Source of the DNA: Pleurocapsa minor HA4230-MV1
GTDB taxonomy: Bacteria; Cyanobacteriota; Cyanobacteriia; Cyanobacteriales; Xenococcaceae
Length of the DNA: 64,000 bases
NCBI GenBank assembly: GCA_019359095.1
Contig: JAHHHZ010000024.1
Location: forward strand, 1-64,000
Reading direction: 5' to 3'
Both the position numbers and the translations under genes were made by a program. How positions within the stretch are numbered: position 1 is the first letter of the stretch; every line of letters starts with the position of its first letter. This document shows, piece after piece, positions 1-8,962 of the stretch. Under the pieces are notes generated by a model. The model saw only the letters and a program-made list of their open reading frames with translations. It made no database searches and was not told the DNA's origin.

Positions 1-117
1 GTGATTCAAACCTGCCGTTTTCAGGGTCGCTCTGTGATGAATTTTTTCACTCAAGCTTTATTGGCAACCATCGGTGTTATTGATCGCCCTTCTTTAATCC
101 CTCAACTTAGTACCTGA
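1..117 (+). pseudogene. C-terminal remnant of a transposase (partial at window edge)
   Basis: An open frame enters from the left edge and stops at TGA 115-117. It encodes 38 residues containing TCRFQGRSVMNFFTQALL and ending in PSLIPQLST. Seen: a short basic/aromatic segment followed by a helix. From memory, this resembles the extreme C-terminus of cyanobacterial IS66-like DDE transposases, which often end in a RLQGRS-x-x-x-F pattern and a Pro/Ser/Leu tail. The gene is cut by the window edge, so I cannot tell whether the element is intact to the left. No terminal inverted repeat is recognisable in the 213 bp before mnmE. The family assignment is tentative. Confidence 0.35.
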
Positions 118-224
118 ATTCTTACCATTTTTTCTATAATCTCGTCGTGATGATTCCCATGATGATTGCTTTGACTAAAAATAAATTTAATTCTGGGGTT
201 TCATCATATATCTAAGAGAATGCT

Positions 225-256
225 GGTAGCTGATAGCTGATAGCTGATAGCTACAA
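225..256. repeat. Short tandem repeat of TGATAGC upstream of mnmE
   Basis: Three to four copies of the 7-mer TGATAGC occur in a row between the transposase remnant and mnmE. It is a small example of the heptamer repeats seen elsewhere in this window. No function can be assigned. Confidence 0.55.
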
Positions 257-330
257 AAAGCTAAGCTACACAACTTAGAAACTTTCCCAGTTGTGTAAGA
301 TAAACAAAGCTCATCCATCAGGCAAGTTAA

Positions 331-1701
331 ATGATTCAAGGAGAAACCATTGTAGCGATCGCCACTGCCGTATTACCCCAACAAGGCAGCGTGGGCATTG
401 TACGCCTATCAGGTATCAAATCTTTGGCGATCGCTAAATCCTTATTTCACTCGACGGGGAAGCAGGAATGGTCATCTCATCGCATTCTTTATGGTCATAT
501 TCGCGATCCCCAAACCAAACAGATAGTAGATGAAGCACTGCTAATGTTAATGTTGCAACCTCGTTCTTTTACCCGTGAGGATGTCGTAGAATTTCACTGT
601 CATGGCGGAATTATGGCGGTGCAAGAGGTTTTACAGCTATGTGTGGCTCAAGGAGCAAGATTAGCCCAACCAGGAGAGTTTAGTCTCAGAGCTTTTCTCA
701 ACGGCAGAATTGATTTAACTCAGGCTGAAAGTATTGCTGAACTAGTATCAGCCCAATCGAAAAAGGCCTCCCAGATAGCTTTAGCAGGTTTGCAGGGTAA
801 ATTAGGCAGTCCCATTCGGGATCTCAGAACAACTTGTTTAGATATCTTGGCAGAAGTAGAAGCCCGCATCGACTTTGCTGACGATCTTCCTCCACTGAAT
901 GAAGCCCAAATCGAACAGCAACTAGAGAATGTTTTGGCTCAAGTAAATCAGATCTTAGCAACAGCAGAACAGGGTGAATTGCTGAGAAATGGTTTAAAAG
1001 TGGCGATCGTTGGCTGCCCTAACGTGGGTAAGTCCAGTTTACTCAACGCCTGGAGCAAAAGCGATCGCGCCATTGTCACCGACTTACCAGGAACAACCCG
1101 CGATGTGATCGAGTCGACTCTAGTAGTTGGTGGGATTCCTATTCAGGTACTGGATACCGCAGGAATTAGGGAGACTACTGATACTGTAGAAAAAATTGGT
1201 GTAGAGCGATCGCGCAATGCGGCCAAAGATGCTGATTTAGTTCTCTTGACAGTCGATGCTTCTTTAGGTTGGACAGATCGGGATGGGGAGATATATGAGC
1301 AGGTTAAAGATAGACCTTTAATTCTGGTGATCAATAAAGCGGATCTAGCTTCACCTGAATCTTTAGATTGTCCCCAGGACATGGCATACAAGGTTTATAC
1401 CAGTGCTACCCATCATCAGGGTATCACCGACCTAGAGACGGCAATTATCGCCTTGGCTCATCAGGGAAAAGTAATGGCAGCTAACCCAGAGGTAGCAGTA
1501 AATCAAAGACAGGCATCAGCCTTAACTAGAGCCAGAGTAGCGCTACAACAGGTACAGGAAACCATCTCTAATCAACTGCCCTTAGACTTTTGGACAATTG
1601 ACCTTAGGGAGGCAATTCAAGCATTAGGAGAGATTACGGGAGAAGAAGTTACCGAATCTGTACTAGATCGCATCTTCAGCCGTTTTTGCATCGGTAAATA
1701 A
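331..1701 (+). CDS. mnmE: tRNA uridine-5-carboxymethylaminomethyl modification GTPase MnmE
   Basis: 456 aa, the usual length for MnmE (TrmE), the GTPase that works with MnmG to modify U34 of tRNAs reading split codon boxes. Seen in order: an N-terminal tetrahydrofolate-binding domain (about 1-120) with FHCHGG and [13 protein letters not shown]; a helical region; an inserted Ras-like G domain with P-loop GCPNVGKSS near residue 228, TTRD in the switch region, DTAG near 275 and NKAD; and the C-terminal CIGK whose cysteine (453) is catalytically important in the family. The ATG at 331 gives a full N-terminus. The gene converges with the sugar transferase, whose stop lies 16 bp away. Confidence 0.97.
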   Translation: MIQGETIVAIATAVLPQQGSVGIVRLSGIKSLAIAKSLFHSTGKQEWSSHRILYGHIRDPQTKQIVDEALLMLMLQPRSFTREDVVEFHCHGGIMAVQEVLQLCVAQGARLAQPGEFSLRAFLNGRIDLTQAESIAELVSAQSKKASQIALAGLQGKLGSPIRDLRTTCLDILAEVEARIDFADDLPPLNEAQIEQQLENVLAQVNQILATAEQGELLRNGLKVAIVGCPNVGKSSLLNAWSKSDRAIVTDLPGTTRDVIESTLVVGGIPIQVLDTAGIRETTDTVEKIGVERSRNAAKDADLVLLTVDASLGWTDRDGEIYEQVKDRPLILVINKADLASPESLDCPQDMAYKVYTSATHHQGITDLETAIIALAHQGKVMAANPEVAVNQRQASALTRARVALQQVQETISNQLPLDFWTIDLREAIQALGEITGEEVTESVLDRIFSRFCIGK

Positions 1702-1717
1702 AATAGTTAACTTTAAA

Positions 1718-3154
1718 TTATCTACCTTTACCTAACAGTACTACTCTTAAGGTTTTAAAAGCGATCGCCAAATCCATCAATAAAGAATAGTTCTTGATGT
1801 AGTAAAGATCGTAAGCCACTTTTTGATAGGCATCTTCAACTGAAGCACCATAAGGATAACAAACCTGCGCCCAGCCAGTAATTCCAGGCTTAACTAAGTA
1901 GCGGACATCATAATAAGGAATTTGTTCTCTTAGCTGCATATCGAATTCAGGTCGCTCAGGACGAGGCCCAACTAGACTCATTTCCCCTTTAAAGACATTC
2001 CAAAGCTGAGGCAATTCATCAATTCTCGTGAGGCGAATAAAAGAACCAATTTTAGTGATGCGAGGATCTTTTTCTTTTGCCCATTGAACTCCTTTCGACT
2101 CAGCATTTTGGCACATTGAGCGAAATTTGTACACACGAAACTTCTTGCCGTTTAAGCCAGTTCTCACTTGAGAATAGAAAATCGGGCCTGGACTACTGAA
2201 CTTGATGGCGATCGCTGTAGGCAGGGTGATTGGTAGAGAAACAATAATCATTACCGCTGCCACCACAATATCAATTAACTGTTTTAATTTAGCTTTAATT
2301 CTGTTGTGTAAAATGTTGAACCCAGAAGTGAAAGCAAACCAGTCATCCTGAACGTATGCAGGAGGAATTTTTTGCCAAAATTGTTCACAGAAATCAGCAA
2401 TACTATATACATAAACTCCTTGCAGTCTCATGTCCATCAAATCTCTAACCATTTGCTGGGATAAGCTTCTTTCCGCACCGTCAATGAGAATTCCTGACCA
2501 GTACTGCTGTTTCCAAGTAGAGCTGAGGCTACCAACTCGATCGACTACCGCTGTTCTTGCGCTGGATCTAGCAGGAGTATAAGAATCTTCACCAGCAAAA
2601 TCGGCAAAAGAAACAAATTCAGCCTGAGAGTTTAATTTGCGGTGTTCTTTACCAAACTCGACAACTTTTTGATCATCACCTAGTACTAGAAATCGGCTAG
2701 ATTGCTGATTTGCTTTGAGCCATCCATCAACAATTGCTCTGCTAACTACAGCCCAAATTAAAAATAAACCAACACTAATTAATAAGACACCCCTACCGAC
2801 AATCGGCTCACTACCCCATAACCCTGTAATGTAAACCAGAGAAGTTACTGCTGTTACCGCAGCAATAATACCCAGTATTGCTCTTTCTGAGAGACGAACT
2901 CCTGAAACTTCCCGATTGAGCTTATAAGTATCGGTTAAATATAATCCAAATAAATACATAGCAATCAAAGCATAGAGAATTGGCATCCCTAAATCTAGAG
3001 GTTGTGAAACTCGTAGCCGAAGAGCTAGGTCAAAGCACAACAGTAAACCAAGGATATCTCCAATGACCAACAAGCAGACTATGATCATACGGGATGTATG
3101 ACTATAGATTAATAGAGTCGATAAATACTTCGACGATTGCCTACTGTAAAACAT
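1718..3154 (-). CDS. Exopolysaccharide biosynthesis polyprenyl glycosylphosphotransferase
   Basis: 478 aa. The N-terminal third has about five hydrophobic helices, followed by a soluble region with a nucleotide-binding-like segment (FLVLGDDQKV). From about residue 287 comes the bacterial sugar transferase domain (WcaJ/CpsE type): a membrane re-entrant helix, then PGPIFYSQVRTG, FRVYKFRSM, LTRIDELPQLWNVFKGEMS and VGPRPERPEF. Known for the family: transfer of a sugar-1-phosphate from a UDP-sugar to undecaprenyl phosphate, the first step of polysaccharide repeat-unit assembly at the inner membrane. The sugar cannot be read from sequence. It is monocistronic here, with 568 bp of AT-rich DNA behind its start. 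Confidence 0.92.
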   Translation of the reverse strand: MFYSRQSSKYLSTLLIYSHTSRMIIVCLLVIGDILGLLLCFDLALRLRVSQPLDLGMPILYALIAMYLFGLYLTDTYKLNREVSGVRLSERAILGIIAAVTAVTSLVYITGLWGSEPIVGRGVLLISVGLFLIWAVVSRAIVDGWLKANQQSSRFLVLGDDQKVVEFGKEHRKLNSQAEFVSFADFAGEDSYTPARSSARTAVVDRVGSLSSTWKQQYWSGILIDGAERSLSQQMVRDLMDMRLQGVYVYSIADFCEQFWQKIPPAYVQDDWFAFTSGFNILHNRIKAKLKQLIDIVVAAVMIIVSLPITLPTAIAIKFSSPGPIFYSQVRTGLNGKKFRVYKFRSMCQNAESKGVQWAKEKDPRITKIGSFIRLTRIDELPQLWNVFKGEMSLVGPRPERPEFDMQLREQIPYYDVRYLVKPGITGWAQVCYPYGASVEDAYQKVAYDLYYIKNYSLLMDLAIAFKTLRVVLLGKGR

Positions 3155-3722
3155 AAATTTGGATTATTAAAAAAACTAGTTCAAGGGATTTTTATAATCT
3201 AATTCTACAGGAAAATTAGTATATTTACTGATTAAATATTACTAATTTATAACTATGACAAACAGTGATTTTACTTATTTACAGAAGTTGATAATGGGTT
3301 GCCATCTATTATTAAAAAGTCGGCTAAAAACTCGCTTAAATAAAACGCTTAAATAAATACACAAATCTTAAAATCCTGTTAAAATGATATACCTTGATAC
3401 AAAGTACAACCTTTATATCAGATGCTAAATTAGTAAAGATGCACTAAAATCTGTTATCAATTGGCTAAAAAGCAAATTTAAAATATTTTTAGGTTTAGTT
3501 TTATTAATATAAAACTAATAGAAACTCATAGCTGAAAAGATTATAAGTAGATTGTTTTAAGTTATTTTTTAGATATTAAGCAAAACTAATATATATAATA
3601 TTTAATCTGAGAAAACGAGAAAAAAATAAAAAAAAGAAATTAAAAACTCAAATAAATCATGCGATTTGATGATTTACATTTCCCGCATGACTATACGGGA
3701 TAAATGATTACTGATGTTGGCC
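3155..3722. other. AT-rich intergenic region between sugar transferase and ictB
   Basis: 568 bp, very AT-rich, no credible ORF or RNA gene. It must hold the promoter of the minus-strand sugar transferase and the 3' end of the ictB transcript. Apart from the hairpins at 3654-3700, I see no ordered structure. Confidence 0.5.
3654..3700 (-). terminator. Putative 3' hairpins of the ictB transcript
   Basis: Two inverted repeats lie just downstream of the ictB stop: a 7-bp stem AAATCAT/ATGATTT (3654-3675) and a 5-bp stem TCCCG/CGGGA (3681-3700). On the minus strand they are followed by T-rich DNA (about 3612-3645). The layout suits a weak intrinsic terminator; stems are short and mostly AT. Confidence 0.35.
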
Positions 3723-5114
3723 TCAAGAATATACTTTTGCGGTATTACTTACTTGATTAACGTCTTCATAGAAACTGGCGACAATCGCCAAAATCAACCA
3801 CCAAACCGTGTTTATTTGAGGGCGATACCAAACTGTATCAACAAATCCGTGAAAAGCAAGGCTAACAGTGGCAGCGATCGCAGCAATTAGATACAGACCT
3901 CTTTTGTTTCTAGTTTGGCGCAGGCGAGATATCTGTTGTAGACCATGATTACAGGTAACAGTGACCAGCCACAAAAAGCAGCCAAAGCCAAGATAGCCCA
4001 TCTCAACAATATGTTCTAGATAGACAGAATAGGCGCTTAAAGCAGGGTAGCGCGAGTTCATGTAGCGAGGATAAATTTGATTAAAAGCATCGTGTCCTGG
4101 CCCAATACCGATTACGGGATAATCTCTAATAATTTGAAAACAGGCTTCCCAGACATTAATCCGAAAATTATTACTACTGTCTTCTCGCCCAGCAAAAATG
4201 CTCATTAATCTCAAGCGTAAAGGTTCTAAAGTAATAAAGGCGATGATTAATAGTCCTGCTAAAGAGCCAAAGACCAACGGTAAAAGCCAAATTTGCCAGA
4301 ATCGGGGCAGATACTCGCGCCACCAAGCGTAAAACAACAGTAATAATACGCCAATTAACACTGCCATTGCCAGCCAAGCACCACGACTATCGGTAAAATA
4401 CAAACAAGCTGAATTTACCGCCGTCATAATTACCGCTAAGGTTTTTTGCACCCAACCCTGCCAGACAAAGATCGCAGCTAGACTCAAAGCGATCGCTGGC
4501 AATAAATAACCTCCCAGCAAATTAGGATTACCCAAATAGCTATACACCCTAGTATCATTAGCTAGAGGAGAATTAGGATCGTTCCAAGTTGCCAGTTGCT
4601 GTACGCCAAAAAACTCTTGACGCACACCATAGGAGCTAACCACTAGAGCAGTTAACAGATAGCTGGTGATGATCCAGTTAAATAGCTTGGGCGATCGCAA
4701 TATTTGAGCAGCCAGGGCAAAGAGAATTAAATACAAAGTTAGCGTAACCCAACCATTGAAAGCAGCAGACTTGACTGGAGAAAAGGCAGTGGCAACCGTG
4801 GCGACACACCAATACAAGAAAACCAGAACATGTATCGGGGTGATTATGGCTCTTTGAGCTGCCGTGAGGGTATTAATAATCCAGTATCCAGCCACTGCAA
4901 CCAACAGCAAGCCAATGAGAGATGTAGAAGTATAAGGAGCAAGTAAAAACACGATACTGATTAAAGCAGCACCGATGGCTTCAGACCACTGAAATAGCCA
5001 ACTGCTCTGTCGCCAGTCTGAGAGCCAGCCAGAAAATCGAGAGAGATAACTTCCCTTGAGCCACTGATTTAACTGAGGTTTTGAGAGGGTGATGATTGAC
5101 CAAGCCGATTTCAT
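3723..5114 (-). CDS. ictB: IctB family putative bicarbonate transporter / O-antigen-ligase-like membrane protein
   Basis: 463 aa polytopic inner-membrane protein of about ten helices. It follows the cyanobacterial IctB pattern closely from memory: N-terminal WLFQWSEAIGAAL, TPIHVLVFLYW, VYSYLGNPNLLGGYLLP, SRGAWLAM, FAGREDSSNNFRINVWEA and IGIGPGHDAFN. IctB was first described from a high-CO2-requiring mutant as a putative inorganic-carbon transporter. The fold belongs to the Wzy/O-antigen ligase superfamily, and transport activity is not firmly proven. The gene is 103 bp downstream of the GAF kinase on the same strand. Confidence 0.93.
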   Translation of the reverse strand: MKSAWSIITLSKPQLNQWLKGSYLSRFSGWLSDWRQSSWLFQWSEAIGAALISIVFLLAPYTSTSLIGLLLVAVAGYWIINTLTAAQRAIITPIHVLVFLYWCVATVATAFSPVKSAAFNGWVTLTLYLILFALAAQILRSPKLFNWIITSYLLTALVVSSYGVRQEFFGVQQLATWNDPNSPLANDTRVYSYLGNPNLLGGYLLPAIALSLAAIFVWQGWVQKTLAVIMTAVNSACLYFTDSRGAWLAMAVLIGVLLLLFYAWWREYLPRFWQIWLLPLVFGSLAGLLIIAFITLEPLRLRLMSIFAGREDSSNNFRINVWEACFQIIRDYPVIGIGPGHDAFNQIYPRYMNSRYPALSAYSVYLEHIVEMGYLGFGCFLWLVTVTCNHGLQQISRLRQTRNKRGLYLIAAIAATVSLAFHGFVDTVWYRPQINTVWWLILAIVASFYEDVNQVSNTAKVYS

Positions 5115-5217
5115 GGATTAGATAACTGAGTTCCAAATTGAACATTAATATCCTAAACCACGTTTTCTCGCAATCTCAAATTTAATTGCTTAACCGATGC
5201 TTAGATCAGAGTTTAGT

Positions 5218-6783
5218 TTAGGTTTGAACCGACTTAACCGACTTAGTGGGTGGAATTTGTAATACATAACGATAACCCGAACTAGGAGAACCCTGGACAA
5301 TCACTCTTCCTCCGTGCATTTCTGTCAAATGACAGCAAAATAATAAACTCAAGAGATCGCGAGGAATTTTATCAGTATTCTTGTCTAAATTATTTTCATC
5401 GTTAATTACCATCATCAAAGCCGAAGAAGTCAAGATTGGGTGATTATGAGGAGTCATAATACCTCTCGATATTTGGCCGCTTTCAAAATTTTGATTAAAA
5501 CCTAGTGCTTGAGTCACTCCATGACCATGGAGTTTGGTCTCGCCAAAATCATTTCCTAGCCAGGGATGAGAAATAGTAACGGCAATGTTTAAGGCTTGAC
5601 TACGTTGAGAAACATGAATTTGGAGTTCGCCTCCAGGTTCTGACATGGCTAAAATGCTGGCGATCAGATAATAGAGAGCTTGGCGAATTTTATCTTTATC
5701 TAAAGTCCAAAGCCGATTTCCTGGCTCGATGGAAAATCTCAATGTCTGCTGGTATTGTTTAGATAGATCCTCCAGACTATTAATTACTTGCTGAGACAAC
5801 ATTTCAATATCTACGGTTGTCGGATTCAGCTCAGAACTGCGATCGTTTAAAACTCCCAGACTGACTATTTCATCAACTAAACCAATTAAATTTTGACCAC
5901 TATCATGAATAATTTCTAAATACTCTTTCTGTTTAACTGTCAAAGGGCCGTATACTTCTCGGTGCAGTACACTAGCCATGCCAATGACCGAAGTTAGGGG
6001 GGTTTTTAGCTCTTGAGTTAACTGTGCCAGTAATTTGAGCTTAATCGGGCTAGTTCTGGTAGGGTCTAATCTCAATTCAGATTGTTCGATTACAGCTAGT
6101 TGCTCCCTTGACAGTGAAGCTTCAGTATTAGTACTCTGCCACAGAGGTTGTAGGGAGGAGCTGATTGATTTGCCTGATTGAGTTTGGAGCATTTGATTTC
6201 GTTCAAATTCTCCCAGACACCAACTAGCAAGTAACGCCAGGTGATCTATGTCTCGATCGTCAAACTCTCTTGTTACCCAATCCATTACTTCTAAAGTTCC
6301 AATACAAACCCCTGAAGCTGTAACTAAAGGAACTCCCAAATAGGCTTTGATGCCGTAATGCTGAGTGAGAATGCTATGGGTAAAAGTGGCATGATTAAAA
6401 GTGTTAGCAATCGATAGAGGCTGTTGGCTATCAATCACATAGGTACTAAAAGACTCTTGAAGCGATATTTTTCTTTGAGTAGCCAGTTGATTAGTTAAAT
6501 CAATAGCTGATAAACCTACCGCTGACTTAAACCACAGTTCATCTTCCACAACCAAGCTTAAAATGCTGATTGGCGCATGGACAAAACTTGCTGCTTTTTG
6601 CGTAGTTTCTTCTAAAATTGGCACTGCTTGTTGAACCATCAAGCCAAGTTCATTGAGCGTAGCTAATCTCTGTTCTGTTCTGACGGTAGGAGTCAGACCA
6701 TCTAAACGGCAAAAAAGCTGGTTTTTCGGTTTAGCCATATTGTTAACTGACAATCCTAAATCTACTGCTTCCACTGGCATCAC
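5218..6783 (-). CDS. GAF-domain sensor protein with degenerate histidine kinase module
   Basis: 521 aa, no membrane segment, so cytoplasmic. A GAF domain occupies about 45-200 (SFVHAPISILSLV, LGVPLVTASGVCIGTLEV). The HisKA-like segment at 251-300 reads LLAQLTQELKTPLTSVIG: glutamine 257 sits where the phospho-accepting histidine of S-H-E-L-R-T-P is expected. The HATPase-like region (about 340-515) lacks a clear N-box asparagine (QALYYLIASILAM) and the G1 motif, keeping only TEMHGGRVIVQGSP near the end. I infer a signalling pseudokinase rather than an active kinase. It lies between ictB and gun4 on the same strand. The ATG at 6783 is chosen; the internal Met at residue 17 is an alternative. Confidence 0.85.
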   Translation of the reverse strand: MMPVEAVDLGLSVNNMAKPKNQLFCRLDGLTPTVRTEQRLATLNELGLMVQQAVPILEETTQKAASFVHAPISILSLVVEDELWFKSAVGLSAIDLTNQLATQRKISLQESFSTYVIDSQQPLSIANTFNHATFTHSILTQHYGIKAYLGVPLVTASGVCIGTLEVMDWVTREFDDRDIDHLALLASWCLGEFERNQMLQTQSGKSISSSLQPLWQSTNTEASLSREQLAVIEQSELRLDPTRTSPIKLKLLAQLTQELKTPLTSVIGMASVLHREVYGPLTVKQKEYLEIIHDSGQNLIGLVDEIVSLGVLNDRSSELNPTTVDIEMLSQQVINSLEDLSKQYQQTLRFSIEPGNRLWTLDKDKIRQALYYLIASILAMSEPGGELQIHVSQRSQALNIAVTISHPWLGNDFGETKLHGHGVTQALGFNQNFESGQISRGIMTPHNHPILTSSALMMVINDENNLDKNTDKIPRDLLSLLFCCHLTEMHGGRVIVQGSPSSGYRYVLQIPPTKSVKSVQT

Positions 6784-7091
6784 TAATTTTTTAATAAAAG
6801 TTATTGTTTATTGATGCAGTAGCTAATTCTGCATATTTAAATTTTTATGCAGCATTACGCGATCGATTAATTCTGCTCTAACTTAAAATTACAGAGAAAA
6901 GAGTCGGCGCGTTTTTTAGCCTGCTGACTTTAAAGTTCCCGAAAAAGTAGCGAAACAAACATTCTGCGCCTAAAATATTAAATTGCTCTTATCTCAAAAC
7001 AGCAATAAATCAAGAATTCAGACTCTTTTAACCGTATTTTGCTGAACAATTGCTCAATTTAATTTAAAAACCTTAATTATCTAAGATTTAT
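6784..7091. other. Intergenic region between gun4 and GAF kinase
   Basis: 308 bp, AT-rich, without a credible ORF. It contains the hairpin at 6896-6929 and presumably the promoter of the minus-strand GAF protein. Confidence 0.5.
6896..6929 (-). terminator. Putative intrinsic terminator downstream of gun4
   Basis: A 7-bp stem AGTCGGC (6902-6908) / GCTGACT (6923-6929) with one wobble pair. Read on the minus strand it is followed by CTCTTTTCTC. It lies 160 bp past the gun4 stop, so it may end the gun4 message. The T tract is short. Confidence 0.35.
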
Positions 7092-7781
7092 TTAATCTTG
7101 CTTTGTCCAAGCTGGATGAGCAAAAATAGCATCAATTACCCTAACTCCCCGTAGCTGATTGGATAAAGGTAAGTGACCCTTTGGCGCGGATAAATCCCAG
7201 GTAAACTCTTGAGGATAACGAGTCCAAACGTTACCAGATTTCCAGTTGATTTTTGTCCATAATTTAGTAAAATCCTTGCCTACAGACAACCAAATACGTC
7301 TCTGTACCGAAAACCCGAATTTACCAGCGGAAGACATGAGCCAAAGTCGATCTAAAGTGATTAAATCAGCACTCGGCAGGTTAACGACTTCGGTAAAGTA
7401 AATCCACTTGCGTTCTACCGCAGCAGTCCCCGCTAATTCACACATTTTTTGCAAAGTTAACACATCAGCGTCCTGAAAATTTTGCTGTGCCAGTAACTGC
7501 TGTAATGGTCGATAGTCAACTTCTTGGGTCGATTCTAAAGGTACAACCCCAAGTGGAAAGTTCTGCTGCAAAAATTCTTGGATCTTGGGATTGGGATTAA
7601 GATACAGTGCGTGATATGCTTTGCCCAAGGCTAAGTTTTCTGACTGTTCTTGGGTATCAATCATCCACCCCATCAGAGTTTGTAGATCTGACTCAGATTC
7701 TAATAGTCGATCGACTATTTTTAATTGATTTTGTTCAGATTCTAAATATATTGAATGATTGATGCTGCTGATATTCTGCAT
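7092..7781 (-). CDS. gun4: Gun4, tetrapyrrole-binding regulator of magnesium chelatase
   Basis: 229 aa, close to the full length of cyanobacterial Gun4 (about 233 in Synechocystis). Seen: an N-terminal helical bundle (about 1-75), then the GUN4 core with LCKMCELAG-like KMCELAGTAAVERKWIYF, GFSVQRRIWLS, GKDFTKLWTKI, WTRYPQEFTWDLSAPKGHL and LSNQLRGVRV. Known: Gun4 binds protoporphyrin IX and Mg-protoporphyrin and stimulates the ChlH subunit of magnesium chelatase. Both the length and the N-terminal domain argue for true Gun4 rather than one of the many GUN4-domain kinases. It lies between the response regulator and the GAF protein, all on the minus strand. Confidence 0.93.
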   Translation of the reverse strand: MQNISSINHSIYLESEQNQLKIVDRLLESESDLQTLMGWMIDTQEQSENLALGKAYHALYLNPNPKIQEFLQQNFPLGVVPLESTQEVDYRPLQQLLAQQNFQDADVLTLQKMCELAGTAAVERKWIYFTEVVNLPSADLITLDRLWLMSSAGKFGFSVQRRIWLSVGKDFTKLWTKINWKSGNVWTRYPQEFTWDLSAPKGHLPLSNQLRGVRVIDAIFAHPAWTKQD

Positions 7782-8029
7782 GTAATCTTTTCCTACCGCG
7801 AAGTGCTTGTCTAATAAACAAACTTCAAGATTTTAACTAAACTTTGCACCAATGCTGACAAACTTCATAAGTGTTTGTACTCAGTCCTATTATGCAAATA
7901 CTATCATGATTTTGTGGCAGAAAACGCCTCAAATTATATTTGAATTGGGATTGCGTTATTTCCAGCTTAATTAGCATGATTAAATTATCTAAATTACTCA
8001 GGTAAGCAATTCTCCTGAATGTGAGTAAG

Positions 8030-8737
8030 CTAAGCTTTTTCATACCCTTGCTCATAAGCAAAACGAACTAGCTGAGTGCGATTGCTTAAGTCAAGCTTGC
8101 TGAGAATATTACTGAGGTGGGTTTGAACGGTTCTGGGACTAATAAACAAACGATCGCTGATCTGCTTGTTAGTATAGCCCTGAATGGTTTCCCAAAAAAC
8201 TCTCTCTTCTGCGGGAGTTAAGGGTAAGGGTTTAGTGGGAACTGGGATAGCACTCTCTTCAATAGGTACAGTAGTTTGGCTCTCTTGAGCATTATTATTA
8301 AAGATCGTATCTTTTAACTGTGGACTAGCCAACTGCTCAATTAAATGGACTATTTCAGCATGAACCCGTCGCGATCGCTCGATCAAGGCTTCAATGTTTG
8401 CCAGCAGTTCCTTCATTTCAAACGGCTTAGTGAGATAGTTATCTGCGCCAATAGTATGACCCTGAACGCGATCGTTAAGTTCATTCTTCGCTGAGAGAAA
8501 AATAAAGGGAATGAGCTTTCCTGATGGCTGCGATCGCAGTTGACGACAAAATTCAAACCCATCCATTTCAGGCATGGAAACATCGGAGACAATAATATCT
8601 GGTACATCTTGACTAAACCGAGCCAAAGCATCCTTGCCAGAACCAACAGAAATGACCTGATAGCCTCTCTGTTCTAAAGAATTGTGCAAAATTCTGCGCA
8701 AGGTTAAATCATCGTCTACTATCAGTATTTTTTTCAT
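8030..8737 (-). CDS. Response regulator with LuxR/NarL-type DNA-binding domain (Ycf29/Rre1-like)
   Basis: 235 aa. Receiver domain 1-120 with the acidic pocket D8-D10, phospho-acceptor Asp52 (IIVSDVSMPEMDG) and Lys104 (NYLTKPFE). A helical linker (118-170) leads to a LuxR-type helix-turn-helix at 172-232 (LTPAEERVFW, ISPRTVQTHLSNILSKL, RTQLVRFAYEQGY). The receiver looks fully functional. The linker and HTH resemble the cyanobacterial/plastid Ycf29-Rre1 group, but I cannot name the orthologue. No intact kinase gene is adjacent; the nearest kinase-like gene, 1.2 kb downstream, lacks its phospho-histidine. Confidence 0.9.
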   Translation of the reverse strand: MKKILIVDDDLTLRRILHNSLEQRGYQVISVGSGKDALARFSQDVPDIIVSDVSMPEMDGFEFCRQLRSQPSGKLIPFIFLSAKNELNDRVQGHTIGADNYLTKPFEMKELLANIEALIERSRRVHAEIVHLIEQLASPQLKDTIFNNNAQESQTTVPIEESAIPVPTKPLPLTPAEERVFWETIQGYTNKQISDRLFISPRTVQTHLSNILSKLDLSNRTQLVRFAYEQGYEKA

Positions 8738-8962
8738 TTCGTCTGCTTAAAGTAACTAAATTCAAATCTTTGCTGCTTTTTATTTTTATTTATATTTATT
8801 ATTCTGCCATCAGTCATAGCAAGAAGATAATTGAACATCTTGCTTAAGATTTAAATTTAAGTTTTGTCTGAGCAAATTTAGGATGAATTATTCTGTTACT
8901 GTCAATTCAAGGCTACTTAATTGTACTGTAGCTATATTCAGTTTGTTTTTGACTAGAGTTTT

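Noticed and set aside
1143-1391. 82-codon ORF antisense to mnmE
   Set aside because: Shadow of the mnmE GTPase domain in another frame; no independent support.
7837-8061. 74-codon minus-strand ORF overlapping the end of the response regulator
   Set aside because: It overlaps a well-supported gene, has no ribosome-binding site, and its sequence shows no domain or conserved look.
8738-8962. NtcA site upstream of icd
   Set aside because: GT...AC pairs present have the wrong spacing (not GTA-N8-TAC).
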